A stretch of DNA of 64,000 bases from Paracoccus albicereus (lineage in GTDB: Bacteria; Pseudomonadota; Alphaproteobacteria; Rhodobacterales; Rhodobacteraceae): assembly GCF_024359525.1 (NCBI RefSeq), contig NZ_JAKZEU010000002.1:372001-436000 (forward strand), written 5' to 3'. Numbering within the stretch: the first letter of the stretch is position 1; each line of letters begins with the position of its first letter. Under the pieces are notes generated by a model. It did no database searches. It was not told the DNA's origin and saw only the letters and a program-made list of their open reading frames with translations. Shown here piece after piece: positions 29,023 to 39,363 of the stretch. The translations under genes and the position numbers were made by a program.

Positions 29023-30201
29023 TCAGGTGATTGCGCCCTTCAGCGCCTCGGCCTTGTCGGTCTGCTCCCAGCTGAACGCCGTTGCGCCGGCCAGCGCATA
29101 GGGCTCGCGCCCGAAATGGCCATAGCTCGCGGTCGGGCGATAGATCGGGTGAAGCAGGTCCAGGTCGCGAATGATCGCGAAGGGGCGCAGGTCAAAGACC
29201 TCGCGCACGGCGGCCACGATCTTTTCGACCGGGACGGTTTCCGTGCCGAAGGTGTTGAGGCTGATGGATGTCGGTTGCGCGACGCCGATCGCATAACTGA
29301 TCTGGATCTCGCAGCGCTGTGCCAATCCGGCCGCGACGATGTTCTTGGCAACCCAGCGACCCGCATAGGCGGCCGAGCGGTCGACCTTGGACGGGTCCTT
29401 GCCGGAAAACGCGCCGCCGCCGTGTCGCGCCATGCCGCCATAGCTGTCGACGATGATCTTGCGACCGGTCAGGCCGCAATCGCCGACCGGACCGCCGATG
29501 ACGAACTTGCCCGTCGGGTTGATGTAGACCTTGGTGTCGCCGCTCATCCAGTTGTCGGGCAGGACCGGCTTGATGATCTCTTCGCGAACGGCTTCTTCCA
29601 GATCGTTCAGCGAAATGTCCGGGCTGTGCTGAGTGGACAGGACCACCGCGTCCACGGCGACCGGTTTGCCATCCTCGCCATAGCGCAGCGTCACCTGTGA
29701 TTTCGCATCAGGCCGCAGCCACGACAGGGTGCCGTCGCGGCGGACTTTCGATTGCTGCTCGACCAGGCGATGGGCATAGGTGATCGGTGCGGGCATCAGG
29801 ACGTCGGTCTCGTCGCTGGCATAGCCGAACATCAGGCCCTGATCGCCAGCGCCCTGATCTTCAAGCGCTTCGCGATCGACGCCCTGATTGATCTCGGGCG
29901 ATTGCTTGCCGATGATGTTGATGACCGAGCAGGTCGCGCCGTCGAAGCCGACCTCGCTGCTGGTATAGCCGATGTCGTTGATGACATCGCGTACGATCCG
30001 CTCGAGATCGACCCAGGCGGTGGTGGTGATCTCGCCCGAGATGATCGCCACGCCGGTCTTGACCATCGTCTCGCAGGCAACGCGCGCCCGCGCGTCGTCC
30101 TTGAGGATCGCGTCGAGGATCGCGTCCGAGATCTGGTCGGCAATCTTGTCAGGATGGCCCTCGGACACGGATTCCGAGGTGAACAGCGAATATTCGGTCA
30201 T
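29023..30201 (-). CDS. metK: S-adenosylmethionine synthetase
   Basis: Makes S-adenosylmethionine from methionine and ATP. The 392-residue protein has the N-terminal [18 protein letters not shown], the ATP-binding [16 protein letters not shown], the phosphate loop [19 protein letters not shown], and a normal length. It starts four bases after the ahcY stop on the same strand, so ahcY-metK forms a methyl-cycle operon. The ribosome site before the ATG is weak, suggesting coupling to ahcY translation. Confidence 0.97.
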   Translation of the reverse strand: MTEYSLFTSESVSEGHPDKIADQISDAILDAILKDDARARVACETMVKTGVAIISGEITTTAWVDLERIVRDVINDIGYTSSEVGFDGATCSVINIIGKQSPEINQGVDREALEDQGAGDQGLMFGYASDETDVLMPAPITYAHRLVEQQSKVRRDGTLSWLRPDAKSQVTLRYGEDGKPVAVDAVVLSTQHSPDISLNDLEEAVREEIIKPVLPDNWMSGDTKVYINPTGKFVIGGPVGDCGLTGRKIIVDSYGGMARHGGGAFSGKDPSKVDRSAAYAGRWVAKNIVAAGLAQRCEIQISYAIGVAQPTSISLNTFGTETVPVEKIVAAVREVFDLRPFAIIRDLDLLHPIYRPTASYGHFGREPYALAGATAFSWEQTDKAEALKGAIT

Positions 30202-30205
30202 GAGA

Positions 30206-31612
30206 TCAGTACCGGTAATGGTCGGATTTGAAGGGACCCTGCGGCGTGACGCCGATATAGGCGGCCTGCTCGTCGGAAAGCTCGGTCAGCCGGGCACCGA
30301 CCTTTTCCAGATGCAGGCGGGCCACCTTTTCATCCAGCGCCTTGGGCAGGATGTAGACGCCCGGGGCGTAGTCACCGCCCTTGGTCCACAGCTCGATCTG
30401 CGCCAGAACCTGATTGGTGAAGGATGCCGACATCACGAACGAGGGGTGGCCGGTGGCGTTGCCGAGGTTCAGCAGACGACCCTGGGACAGCAGGATGATG
30501 CGGTTGCCCGAAGGCATCTCGATCATATCCACCTGGTCCTTGATGTTCGTCCATTTGTGGTTCTTGAGTGCGGCGACCTGAATTTCATTGTCGAAATGGC
30601 CGATGTTGCCGACGATCGCCATGTCCTTCATCTCGCGCATGTGGTCCAGGCGGATCACGTCGCGATTGCCGGTCGTGGTGATGAAAATGTCGGCGCTGTC
30701 GGCGACATCTTCCAGACGCACGACTTCGTAGCCGTCCATCGCGGCCTGAAGTGCGCAAATTGGGTCGACCTCTGTCACCTTTACGCGGGCGCCCGCGCCG
30801 CGCAGGCTGGCTGCGCTGCCCTTGCCGACATCGCCGTAACCGCAGACGACGGCCACCTTGCCGGCCATCATCGTGTCGGTAGCGCGACGGATGCCGTCGA
30901 CGAGGCTTTCCTTGCAGCCGTACTTGTTGTCGAATTTCGACTTGGTGACGCTGTCGTTCACGTTGATCGCGGGGAAGGGCAGCAGGCCCTTCTTGTGAAG
31001 GTCGTAGAGGCGATGAACTCCGGTGGTGGTTTCCTCGCTGACGCCGCGGATCGCATCGCGCTGACGAGTGAACCAACCGGGCGTCTCATCCAGGCGCGCG
31101 CGGATCTGGGCGAAAAGCGCCTCTTCTTCCTCGCTTTCGGGATTGCCGATCAAGTCGGTCTCGCCGGCCTCGACGCGTGCGCCAAGCAGGATATAAAGCG
31201 TCGCGTCACCGCCATCGTCGAGGATCATGTTGGCGACGCCACCCTGATCGCCCTCGTCCGCGAAGCGGAAGATCTGGTCGGTATAGGACCAGTATTCCGG
31301 CAGCGTTTCACCCTTGATCGCGAAGACCGGCACGCCGGAAGCAGCGATGGCGGCAGCGGCGTGATCCTGCGTCGAATAAATGTTGCACGACGCCCAGCGG
31401 ACCTCGGCCCCAAGCGCGATCAGCGTCTCGATCAGCACAGCAGTCTGAACCGTCATGTGCAGGCTGCCAGCGATGCGCGCACCTTTCAGCGGCTGTGCCT
31501 CGCCATATTCGGCACGCAGGGCCATCAGACCCGGCATCTCGGTTTCGGCGATGTCGAGTTCCTTGCGGCCGTAATCGGCAAGGCCGATGTCGCGAATGAT
31601 GTGATCGGTCAC
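30206..31612 (-). CDS. ahcY: Adenosylhomocysteinase
   Basis: Hydrolyses S-adenosylhomocysteine to adenosine and homocysteine with a bound NAD cofactor. The 468-residue protein shows [35 protein letters not shown], the NAD-binding [17 protein letters not shown] and the long C-terminal tail ([10 protein letters not shown]) of the alphaproteobacterial form. The first ATG is used. A 95-base gap separates it from the upstream RND gene; I looked for SAH or SAM/SAH riboswitch cores there and saw none. Confidence 0.97.
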   Translation of the reverse strand: MTDHIIRDIGLADYGRKELDIAETEMPGLMALRAEYGEAQPLKGARIAGSLHMTVQTAVLIETLIALGAEVRWASCNIYSTQDHAAAAIAASGVPVFAIKGETLPEYWSYTDQIFRFADEGDQGGVANMILDDGGDATLYILLGARVEAGETDLIGNPESEEEEALFAQIRARLDETPGWFTRQRDAIRGVSEETTTGVHRLYDLHKKGLLPFPAINVNDSVTKSKFDNKYGCKESLVDGIRRATDTMMAGKVAVVCGYGDVGKGSAASLRGAGARVKVTEVDPICALQAAMDGYEVVRLEDVADSADIFITTTGNRDVIRLDHMREMKDMAIVGNIGHFDNEIQVAALKNHKWTNIKDQVDMIEMPSGNRIILLSQGRLLNLGNATGHPSFVMSASFTNQVLAQIELWTKGGDYAPGVYILPKALDEKVARLHLEKVGARLTELSDEQAAYIGVTPQGPFKSDHYRY

Positions 31613-31697
31613 GGGTGTCGTCCTGTCGAAGGAAAATTCTTGGTCGAACGCGGTGTCTCACGCGGTCACGGCGGGATCAACCCCAATGGGCGGGCGT

Positions 31698-31719
31698 GGG
31701 AACCGCCTCAGGCGGTCCC
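31698..31719 (-). terminator. Hairpin with the RND stop codon in its loop
   Basis: On the minus strand GGGACCGCC and GGCGGTTCCC pair (one bulged base), and the three-base loop is exactly the TGA stop of the RND permease gene. No T tract follows, so it is a weak terminator candidate or an mRNA 3'-end structure. Confidence 0.35.
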
Positions 31720-34700
31720 GTGCTGCTGCGCGATCTGTCGGGCCAGTTCCTGATCGGGTTCTTCGGCCTTGGCCGGCGTCTCTTTCGGGGAGACGAGGGT
31801 GTAGATCGTCGGCACCACGAACAGCGTGAAAAGCGTCCCGACCGTGATGCCCGAGAAGATTACGAGGCCCATCGAAAAGCGGGCGGCGGCGCCCGCGCCT
31901 TCGGCGATCATCAGCGGCACCACGCCGATCGCGGTTGCGATCGTCGTCATCAGGATCGGGCGCAGACGCAGGCGCGCGGATTCGACGATCGCCTCGTTGC
32001 GGGACATGCCGCGTTCGCGTCGCTGCTGGTTTGCGAATTCAGTCAGCAGGATCCCGTGCTTCGAGATGAGGCCGATCAGCGTGATCATCCCGACCTGCGT
32101 GTAGATGTTCAGCGTCGCGACCCCGAGATTGAGGGGAACGATCACGCCGAAGATCGAAAGCGGCACGGTCATCAGGATGATGATCGGATCGCGGAAGCTT
32201 TCGAACTGCGCGGCGAGCACGAGGTAGATCACGACGATGGCCAGCCCGAAGGCCACCATGATGCCGGCGCCCTCGCTCTTCTCAAGCCGAGACTGCCCGG
32301 AATAATCGATGAAGAACCCGTCGGGCAGGACACTTTGCGCAATACGCTCGATCTCTGCCAGACCGTCGCCGGTGGAGGTTCCAGGGATCGGCAACGCCGA
32401 GATCGTGGCCGAGTTCAGCTGGTTGAACTGCTCGATGATCGTTGGCGACGCTTCGGTCTCGATCTCGATGACGGCGGACAGCGGCAGCATCTCACCATCG
32501 GTCGAGCGGATGAAGAAGTCGCCCAGCCGTTCGGGGTCGTTTCGATACTCGTCCGGCACCTGCATGATGACATCGTAGCTGTTCGAGTCGCGGTCGAACT
32601 GGGCAATCGAGTTCCCGCCGACCAGCAGCGCAAGCGTCTGACCGATCTGCTGTGCCGGCAGGTTCAGTGCCGCTGCGCGGTCACGGTCGATGCGGACGCT
32701 GACCTGCCGCGTGTCGTAGCTGAGCGAGTTCTGCACCACGATGAACCGGCCCGAGGCCTGTGCTTGCTGGCGGATCTCCTCGGCGACCTCATAGACGCGT
32801 GCGGAATCGCCCGTCGACTGGATCGCAACGGTGATCGGCAGACCGCCGCCGGTGCCGGGCAGGGTGGGCGGCGCGAAGACGAACGCTTCGACGCCGGTGA
32901 TGCTGGCGAGACGGCCCTGAATATCCTGCTGGATCTCGGCCTGGCTGCGTTCGCGCTCGCCCCAGTCCTTCAGCGCCCACAGCGCGATGGCAGAGTTCGT
33001 CGCGCCGCCGAAGCCCACGATCGAGAAGCTCGCCCGAACTTCGGGGATATCGTCCGTCGCCGCGCGGATCGCGTCGGTATAGGTTCTGGTGTAGTCGGTC
33101 GTCGCGTAGGACGGCGCATTGATGAACGAGAATAGCGCCCCGACGTCTTCCTCGGGTGCAAGTTCGCTGGTGGTCTTGGTGAACAGAAAACCGGTCGCGG
33201 CGACCAGCACCACGATCATCAGGATCGTCACCGGACGATAGTCGAGCGAGGTCGAGACCCTACGGGCATACCAGTTTTCGAACCGCGTGAAGTTCCGATC
33301 GATGAACTTCTGGAACCGGGAATGTCCGCCCGATGTCAGGACCCGTCCCGCCATCATCGGCGAGATGGTCAAAGCGACGAGGCCGGAGATCCCGACCGCA
33401 CCCGCCAGTGTGACCGCGAATTCGCGGAACAGCTGCCCGGTCAGACCGCCGGTGAAGAACAGCGGCATGAAGACGGCGATCAGCGTCAGCGACATCGCGA
33501 CGATCGAAACGAACAGCTCCTTCATCGACACGAAGGCAGCCTGCATCGGTCGCACGCCATCCTCGATGTGCCGCTGGATATTCTCGACCACGATGATCGC
33601 GTCGTCGACGACCAGGCCGATGGACAGAACCATCGCGAGCAGCGTCAGCAGGTTGATCGAATAGCCCATCAGGAACAGCAGGAACATCGTCCCGACGAGC
33701 GACAGCGGGATGGCGACCAGCGGCATCAGCACCGAGCGGAATGACCCCATGAAAAGCAGGATCACCACGGTGACGATCACCGTCGCCTCGACGATCGTGG
33801 TCAGAACCTCGCGGATGGAGGATGAGATCTGCTCTGTCGCATCGTACATCAATGTCAGGTCCATCCCATCGGGAAGGCTGGCTTGAATGATGGGCAGTTC
33901 GGCGTTGACGTTGGCAGCGGTGTCCAGCGGGTTGGCGTTCGGGCTGGGGAAGATTCCGATAAAGGTGCCCGGCTGGCCGTTGAATTCGACGATCGTGTCT
34001 TCGGATTCGGATGCGAGCTCGATCTCGGCCACGTCGCGCAGGCGCACGACCTCGTCGCCTTCGCCGCTGATGGGCAGGGCGCCGAAGGCTTCAGGCGTCT
34101 GAAGCGTCGATTCCAGCGTGATCGGATAGGCGACGTACTGGTTGCGCGTCTTGCCGGGCGCCGAGAGGAAATTCGACTGCGTGATCGCGGCCATCGCCTC
34201 GGCCGCGGTGAGACCACGACCGGCCAGCCTGACCGGATCGATCCAGACCCGCATCGCGTAGGTCGCACCGCCCAGGATTTCGGCCTCGGCCACACCGTCG
34301 ATCGTCGACATGCGCGGTCGGATGACCCGCTCAATATACTCGGTGACCTGTTCCGAGGTCATGTTCGGGTTCTGCAGCGCCAAATACATCGTGGCGAAGG
34401 TCATCCCTGTGCCCTTGACCACGGAGGGGTCTTCGGCTTCGGTCGGAAGCTGCGAGCGGACCTCCTGCACCTTCGACATCACTTCGGTCAGAGCGTTGTC
34501 CGGGTCTGCACCAAGGCGCATGTTGACCGTGACGACCGACGCCGAGGGGCGAGACTGCGTGGTCACGTAGTCCACGCCCTCCGCGGTTGCGACGGCGCGC
34601 GCGATGGGCGAGGTCACGAAGCCCTGGATCAATTCCGGCGAAGCGCCGGGATAGACCGTGGTGACGGTGACGACGGTTTCATCGACTTCTGGGTATTCGC

Positions 34701-34803
34701 GGGTCTGAAGGCTGACTGCGCCAAGAAGGCCCAAGAGGATCAGCATCAGCCCGACGACGGTCGACAGTACCGGGCGCTTGATGAAGATGTCTGACGGACT
34801 CAT
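31708..34803 (-). CDS. RND multidrug efflux permease (AcrB/MexB-like)
   Basis: A 1031-residue inner-membrane proton-driven efflux pump of the hydrophobe/amphiphile RND family. The N-terminus FIKRPVLSTVVGLMLILLG, a first periplasmic loop, GLVVDDAIIVVENIQRHIEDG with the paired aspartates of the proton relay in TM4, and the C-terminal GLISKHGILLTEFANQQRRERG all match the family. Twelve membrane segments are expected. Its start overlaps the adaptor gene by four bases. No outer-membrane channel gene is adjacent, so a TolC-like partner must lie elsewhere. Confidence 0.95.
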   Translation of the reverse strand: MSPSDIFIKRPVLSTVVGLMLILLGLLGAVSLQTREYPEVDETVVTVTTVYPGASPELIQGFVTSPIARAVATAEGVDYVTTQSRPSASVVTVNMRLGADPDNALTEVMSKVQEVRSQLPTEAEDPSVVKGTGMTFATMYLALQNPNMTSEQVTEYIERVIRPRMSTIDGVAEAEILGGATYAMRVWIDPVRLAGRGLTAAEAMAAITQSNFLSAPGKTRNQYVAYPITLESTLQTPEAFGALPISGEGDEVVRLRDVAEIELASESEDTIVEFNGQPGTFIGIFPSPNANPLDTAANVNAELPIIQASLPDGMDLTLMYDATEQISSSIREVLTTIVEATVIVTVVILLFMGSFRSVLMPLVAIPLSLVGTMFLLFLMGYSINLLTLLAMVLSIGLVVDDAIIVVENIQRHIEDGVRPMQAAFVSMKELFVSIVAMSLTLIAVFMPLFFTGGLTGQLFREFAVTLAGAVGISGLVALTISPMMAGRVLTSGGHSRFQKFIDRNFTRFENWYARRVSTSLDYRPVTILMIVVLVAATGFLFTKTTSELAPEEDVGALFSFINAPSYATTDYTRTYTDAIRAATDDIPEVRASFSIVGFGGATNSAIALWALKDWGERERSQAEIQQDIQGRLASITGVEAFVFAPPTLPGTGGGLPITVAIQSTGDSARVYEVAEEIRQQAQASGRFIVVQNSLSYDTRQVSVRIDRDRAAALNLPAQQIGQTLALLVGGNSIAQFDRDSNSYDVIMQVPDEYRNDPERLGDFFIRSTDGEMLPLSAVIEIETEASPTIIEQFNQLNSATISALPIPGTSTGDGLAEIERIAQSVLPDGFFIDYSGQSRLEKSEGAGIMVAFGLAIVVIYLVLAAQFESFRDPIIILMTVPLSIFGVIVPLNLGVATLNIYTQVGMITLIGLISKHGILLTEFANQQRRERGMSRNEAIVESARLRLRPILMTTIATAIGVVPLMIAEGAGAAARFSMGLVIFSGITVGTLFTLFVVPTIYTLVSPKETPAKAEEPDQELARQIAQQHGTA

Positions 34804-36068
34804 GGCTGGCTCGATGCCGAAGTGGTGTCCGGCGTTCCGGCTTCGGCTGCACCGGCCGTCTCTTCGCCACCTTGTGCCGTCGTTTCTTCTGCGGCTGCTT
34901 CGGGGACTGCTTGTCCCTCGGGTTCAGCTGCCTCGGTTGTTGTCGCCTCCGTCGCCGGTGTGTCCCCTGCGGCGGGCTCGTCACCGGGCTGCACGCTGTC
35001 GTCGATGACGACCGGGCCGCCATTCGTCAGGCGGTTCTGACCGGCGGTGATGACACGGGCGCCGGCCTCCAGCCCCTTGCGGATCTCGACAGCCCCTTCG
35101 TGCCGACGGCCCGCCTCGACAAAGATCTGCGCCGCGACCATCTGTTCGGGATCATCCTCGGATGGACGGGCGACATAGACGTGATCGCCGTAAAGACTGG
35201 TGATCAGAGCCGTTTGCGGGACGGCGATGACGTTTTCTTCGACCGGCAACTGAACCTCGATCCGGACGAACTGGCCCGGAGTCAGGCGACCGTCGGCGTT
35301 GCCGATCTCACCCTGCAGGGACACCATACGGCTCGCCGCATCGACGCGGGGATCGATGCCTGTGATCTCGCCTGTCAGGCCCTCGTTCAGGCCTTCGGCC
35401 CGGACCGTGATCGTCTGCCCGATTTCCAGCTCATTCAGGCGCTGTTCGGGCAGCGAGAAATCGACCCGCATGTTGTCGAGATCCTGCAGGGTCGCGATCG
35501 GCGTTCCGGGTGACACGTACTGTCCCAGATCAATCCGCGCGATCCCGACGGTCCCGGAAAACGGCGCGACAAGCTGGCGCTGATCCAGAACCGCTTCGGC
35601 GCGCGCAAGCTGTGCTTCGGCGGCGCGGGCCGCGGCTTCCGAGTTTTCGAGGCTGCTCGACGCCGTCACGCCACGGTCGCGCAAGGCTGTCGTGCGGTCG
35701 AGGTTCGAACGCTCAAGCTCGAACTGCGTGCGAGCCGCGGCGACATCGGCCTGCTGCGCGGTGTCGTCAAGTTGCAGCAGAACGTCGCCCTGTTCCACGC
35801 GCTGGTTCGAGCGGAAATTGATCTCGCGCACGATCCCGGCGCTTTCGACGGCCAGATCGACGCCCTGAGCCGCGTTTACCGTGCCGATCGCCTCGATGCC
35901 CGGCTGCCATTCCGTCGGTTCAACCGTCACCGTCGATACAGCCGAAGGCTGCACGGGCATGTTGGCGAAGACGTCCGCGATCATCTTGTCGCGGAACAGA
36001 TTGAAACCGACCAATCCGCCGACCACGAGGACAAGCAGGACGACGGCGATGATGAGACGTTTGATCAT
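34800..36068 (-). CDS. RND efflux periplasmic adaptor (membrane-fusion protein)
   Basis: A 422-residue adaptor linking the RND pump to an outer-membrane channel. It has an N-terminal anchor (LIIAVVLLVLVVGGLVGFNLF), a lipoyl half-motif (INFRSNQRVEQGDVLLQLDD), a coiled-coil hairpin (ADVAAARTQFELERSNLDRT), the second lipoyl half (QLVAPFSGTVGIARIDLGQYV) and beta-barrel domains. The last 50 residues are low-complexity Ala/Glu/Thr/Pro (TPATEATTTEAAEPEG), unusual for the family and probably disordered. It is the first gene of the two-gene pump operon. Confidence 0.93.
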   Translation of the reverse strand: MIKRLIIAVVLLVLVVGGLVGFNLFRDKMIADVFANMPVQPSAVSTVTVEPTEWQPGIEAIGTVNAAQGVDLAVESAGIVREINFRSNQRVEQGDVLLQLDDTAQQADVAAARTQFELERSNLDRTTALRDRGVTASSSLENSEAAARAAEAQLARAEAVLDQRQLVAPFSGTVGIARIDLGQYVSPGTPIATLQDLDNMRVDFSLPEQRLNELEIGQTITVRAEGLNEGLTGEITGIDPRVDAASRMVSLQGEIGNADGRLTPGQFVRIEVQLPVEENVIAVPQTALITSLYGDHVYVARPSEDDPEQMVAAQIFVEAGRRHEGAVEIRKGLEAGARVITAGQNRLTNGGPVVIDDSVQPGDEPAAGDTPATEATTTEAAEPEGQAVPEAAAEETTAQGGEETAGAAEAGTPDTTSASSQP

Positions 36069-36256
36069 GGCGTATCCCCACGCGTGCGGGAGGCGCGGCA
36101 GTCACGCAACCGTGGCGCCTTCAAGCACATTCGATGGTGCAGGGCAAGATTGTGAAACCTCGTCCGCGCCTCGTTTTACCCGCGCGCAGCACGCAAGCAA
36201 CGATTGCCGTTGCGTCAGGCAAAGAGCGGGCGGTGCGGTGCTGCCGAGAAAGAGGT

Positions 36257-36292
36257 CGCCGTGTCCGCGAAGGCTACCTTCCAGACACGGCG
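36257..36292 (-). terminator. Hairpin terminator after the DapA-family gene
   Basis: Directly after the stop codon, a nine-base perfect outer stem (CGCCGTGTC/GACACGGCG) encloses a five-base inner stem (GAAGG/CCTTC) with a CTA loop. On the minus strand it is followed by the pyrimidine-rich CCTCTTTCTC. It fits an intrinsic terminator for the ureide operon. The rest of the gap up to 36068 holds the RND operon promoter region, with no recognisable gene. Confidence 0.55.
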
Positions 36293-36293
36293 G

Positions 36294-37214
36294 TCACTGT
36301 CCCAACCGCCGCTCCAGCCTGTCCATCAGCCGGTTGATTTCTGCCACGTCGGCTGCGGTAAGGCTGGGACCGGGCGCTCGGGTGGCGGGGCTCTCGATAG
36401 CGCCGCGACGCATCAGGATGTGTTTGCGCACCGCCAGACCCGCGCCCGGCTGATGTTCAAGCCGGACGATGGGAAGGTAGGCGTCGAACAGATCCTCTGC
36501 TTCCTCGACGCGGCCGTCGCGGTGCAGGGCAACCGTCCGGACCAGCGCTTCGGGATAGGCAAAGCCGGTCATCGCGCCATCTGCCCCGCGGGCAAGCTCT
36601 AGCGGCAGGAACAGGCCGCCGTTCCCGCACAGGATCGACAGGCGCTCTCGCTGGTTGTCCTGCTCCATCCTTCGCAAGGCGGTGATCTTGTTCAGACCCG
36701 GCCAGTCCTCGTGCTTCAGCATGACCATCTGCGGCAGATCGTCCGACAGACGCCGGATCAGCGCGGGCGAGACTGGCAGACCGGTGACCAGCGGAAAATC
36801 CTGGTAGCACAGCGGCACGTCGGGCAGGGCACCGGCGACAGCGTGGATGTAGCCCTCGATCCGGTCCTCGCGCGCAGGCCCGGGGGCAGGGGCGACCATC
36901 AGCCCCACGGCTCCGCGATCCATCGCGTAGCGACCGAGATCGGAAAGGTTGGCAAGACCGGCGTCAGAGACGCCGACGACGACCGGCAGGTCGCCGACCC
37001 TTTGCATGACCAGATCGATGATGCCGCGACGCTCTTCCGGCGTCATCTTGTTCGCCTCACCCATGATCCCGAGGATGGTCATCCCGTCGACGCCGTGGGA
37101 CAGGTAGAAGTCGATCAGGCGCCGCAGGCTTTCGGTGTCGATGGCGCCGTCTTGCGTGAAGGGCGTCGCGGCAATGATGAAAACGCCGTGCGTATCGCGG
37201 GTGATCTGTGGCAT
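36294..37214 (-). CDS. Dihydrodipicolinate synthase (DapA) family lyase
   Basis: A 306-residue TIM-barrel lyase/aldolase of the DapA/NanA family. The Schiff-base lysine is Lys167 (MVMLKHEDWPG) and the catalytic tyrosine is probably Tyr137 (LCYQDFPLVTG). The phosphate-like GIMGEANKMTPEER replaces the GTTGE loop of true DapA, which argues against a role in lysine synthesis. It is the last gene of the hydantoin-type operon, 18 bases after the racemase gene, so it probably acts on a downstream keto-acid product. The substrate is unknown. Confidence 0.88.
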   Translation of the reverse strand: MPQITRDTHGVFIIAATPFTQDGAIDTESLRRLIDFYLSHGVDGMTILGIMGEANKMTPEERRGIIDLVMQRVGDLPVVVGVSDAGLANLSDLGRYAMDRGAVGLMVAPAPGPAREDRIEGYIHAVAGALPDVPLCYQDFPLVTGLPVSPALIRRLSDDLPQMVMLKHEDWPGLNKITALRRMEQDNQRERLSILCGNGGLFLPLELARGADGAMTGFAYPEALVRTVALHRDGRVEEAEDLFDAYLPIVRLEHQPGAGLAVRKHILMRRGAIESPATRAPGPSLTAADVAEINRLMDRLERRLGQ

Positions 37215-37231
37215 GTGAAATTCCTTGAGGT

Positions 37232-37894
37232 TCAGTCGGTTTGCTGGCTCAGCGACAGGCCGAGGGCCATCGCGGTCGCGGCCTGTGTCGGATCGATGAC
37301 GGGGATCGAAAGTTCGCGTTCCAGCGGGGCCCGGTGGCGGGCCATCCCAGCGCAGCCTAAGATCAGAACGCCGGCGCCATCGTCGTCACGCAGCCGCGTG
37401 CCGACCTCGACCAGCCGGGCAAAGGTGCCGTCGTTCCGGGCGCTGTCATCCACGCTGATGTTCAGGGCGCGTTCGCCGGCCAGCCGCCCCTCGACCCCCA
37501 TGCGGCGAAGATAGCGAATGTGGCGCGGGATGCTGGCATCGGCGATGGCGATGACACCGAACCGGTCGGCGCGGGTCATTGCGGTCAGCACGCCCGATTC
37601 CTGGATGCCCAAGACAGGAATGCGGGATAGCGAACGGCAGAGATCGATACCTGGGTCCGAATAGCAGGCGATGATGAAGACGCTCGCATCGGTGCGGGCT
37701 TCGACCATCCGGCCCAGGGGCAGGGCGACCCCGTCCACGTCGCGCTGGCTTTCGATCCCGAACGGGCCTTCGGTCAGCGTCACGCATTCAATCGCAGGCC
37801 CACCTGTCAGCCGAAAGCCTGCCAAAGCCTGATCCAGACCGTCGGTCACGGCCTGGTTCGAGTTCGGGTTGATGACGACGATCGGACCGCTCAT
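37232..37894 (-). CDS. Asp/Glu/hydantoin racemase family protein
   Basis: A 220-residue racemase with two catalytic cysteines, Cys77 (IIACYSDPG) and Cys181 (LGCAGMARH), the pair used to remove and return the alpha proton. The N-terminal IVVINPNSN motif is typical of hydantoin racemases. It would interconvert 5-substituted hydantoin enantiomers or a related acid so that the D-specific enzymes next to it can use both. The ATG at 37894 overlaps the hydantoinase stop (ATGA); a much longer frame upstream is a shadow of the hydantoinase. Confidence 0.9.
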   Translation of the reverse strand: MSGPIVVINPNSNQAVTDGLDQALAGFRLTGGPAIECVTLTEGPFGIESQRDVDGVALPLGRMVEARTDASVFIIACYSDPGIDLCRSLSRIPVLGIQESGVLTAMTRADRFGVIAIADASIPRHIRYLRRMGVEGRLAGERALNISVDDSARNDGTFARLVEVGTRLRDDDGAGVLILGCAGMARHRAPLERELSIPVIDPTQAATAMALGLSLSQQTD

Positions 37895-39363
37895 GTCCGG
37901 CGCCCTCGTGCGATGTCGGCGCCGAAGTTCAGCGTGGGATCGAGTTCCGGCGTATGGCTGCCCGGATATCCGGTGAAGTCGGCCGGTGCCCGCTTGATGA
38001 AGCGACCGCGTCCGGGTTTTGCGACCAGCTCGCCCGCATCGACGATCCGTTCGCCGCGCGACAGGACGGTCACCGGCCAGCCGGTCAGTTCCATCCCCTC
38101 GAACGGCGTGTAGTCCATGTTGTCGTGCTGGTCGGCCAGCGTCACGGTGCGAGTCTTTGTCGGGTCCCAGATCGCGATGTCGCCGTCGGATCCGATGGCG
38201 ATCGTGCCTTTGGTCGGGTGCATCCCGAACAGCTTGGCCTGGTTGGTCGCCGTCAGCGCGACGAACTGGTTGATCGTCAGCCGGCCCTTGGCTACCCCTT
38301 CCGAAAACAGCATCGGCAAACGCAGCGCGATCCCCGGCATTCCGTTCGCGATGACCTTGAAGGGCGCGTCCGGCCCCTTGGCCAATTTGCCGCTGTCGTC
38401 GAACCGGTAGGGCGCGTGGTCCGAGGAGAAGACCGAGAAGGTCCCGACCTGCAGATGCCGCCACAGCGCATCCTGCGTGGCCCTGTCGCGGAGCGGCGGC
38501 GAACACATGAACTTCGCCCCCTCCATCCCAGGCCGGTCCAGATCGTCGCGGGTCAACATCAGATATTGGGCGCATGTCTCACCAAAGATCTTGGCGCCTT
38601 CCAGCCTGGCGCGTGCGACCAGATCGGCGCCTTCTGGCGTCGAGACGTGGACGATCATCAACGGTGCATCGACGAAGCGGGCCAGGGTGATCGCGCGGTT
38701 GATCGCCTCGGCCTCGGCTGCGGCCGGATGGCTGATCGCATGATAGCGGGGCGCGGTATGTCCGCCCGCCATCAGCCGGTCGGTAATCCAACGGATGATG
38801 CCGGAGTTTTCGGCATGCACCATCGTCAGCGCGCCGTGATCGCGTGCCGTCGAGAGGATGTCGAGAAACTGACCGTCATCGATCTTCATCAGATCGTAGG
38901 TCATGAAGACCTTGAACGAGGTGACGCCACGCGCGAAGGCCGCGGGCAGTTCGTCACGCAAAGCGTTTTCGGTCGGGTCGGCGATGATCAGGTGATAGCC
39001 ATAATCGATGACCGACGCGCCTTCGGCCCGGCTGTCGTAAAGATCCAGTGTCTCGGTCACGCCCATTCCGCGATGTTGTGCGGCGAAAGGCACGAAGCTG
39101 GAATTGCCCCCGAAGGCCGCCGAGATCGAACCGCTGCGGTAATCGTCAGCGGTCATGCCGCCGGTCGCGCTTTCCTGCGCGATGTGGCAATGCGCCTCGA
39201 TCCCGCCGGGCAGGACCAGCTTGCCGGCCGCGTCGATTGTGTCGGCGCCCTGAAGGCCGGTGCCGAGCGCCGCGATCTTGCCGCCGGTGATGCCGATATC
39301 GGCTGCGAAGGTGTCGGATGCGGTGGCGATGGTGCCGCCCGTGATGACAAGATCAAACTGCAT
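37891..39363 (-). CDS. Hydantoinase/dihydropyrimidinase
   Basis: A 490-residue amidohydrolase that opens hydantoin or dihydropyrimidine rings to N-carbamoyl amino acids. Metal ligands are visible: His58 and His60 (EAHCHIAQ), the carboxylated Lys151 (TSFKVFMTYD), the histidines in MVHAENSG and AISHPAAAEAEAI, and the Asp in FSSDHAPYRF. The first metal motif is HCH rather than the usual HTH. The ATG at 39363 is used because a longer frame lies inside the flavin-reductase gene; the two overlap by 11 bases. Confidence 0.92.
   Translation of the reverse strand: MQFDLVITGGTIATASDTFAADIGITGGKIAALGTGLQGADTIDAAGKLVLPGGIEAHCHIAQESATGGMTADDYRSGSISAAFGGNSSFVPFAAQHRGMGVTETLDLYDSRAEGASVIDYGYHLIIADPTENALRDELPAAFARGVTSFKVFMTYDLMKIDDGQFLDILSTARDHGALTMVHAENSGIIRWITDRLMAGGHTAPRYHAISHPAAAEAEAINRAITLARFVDAPLMIVHVSTPEGADLVARARLEGAKIFGETCAQYLMLTRDDLDRPGMEGAKFMCSPPLRDRATQDALWRHLQVGTFSVFSSDHAPYRFDDSGKLAKGPDAPFKVIANGMPGIALRLPMLFSEGVAKGRLTINQFVALTATNQAKLFGMHPTKGTIAIGSDGDIAIWDPTKTRTVTLADQHDNMDYTPFEGMELTGWPVTVLSRGERIVDAGELVAKPGRGRFIKRAPADFTGYPGSHTPELDPTLNFGADIARGRRT

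Noticed and set aside
31613..31707. Possible SAH or SAM/SAH riboswitch upstream of ahcY
   Set aside because: Such elements are common here in this lineage, but I could not find their conserved core sequences or pairing in the 95-base gap.
29972..31753. A 593-residue frame antisense to ahcY and the start of metK
   Set aside because: Both genes on the minus strand are textbook; the plus frame crosses their junction and shows no motif.
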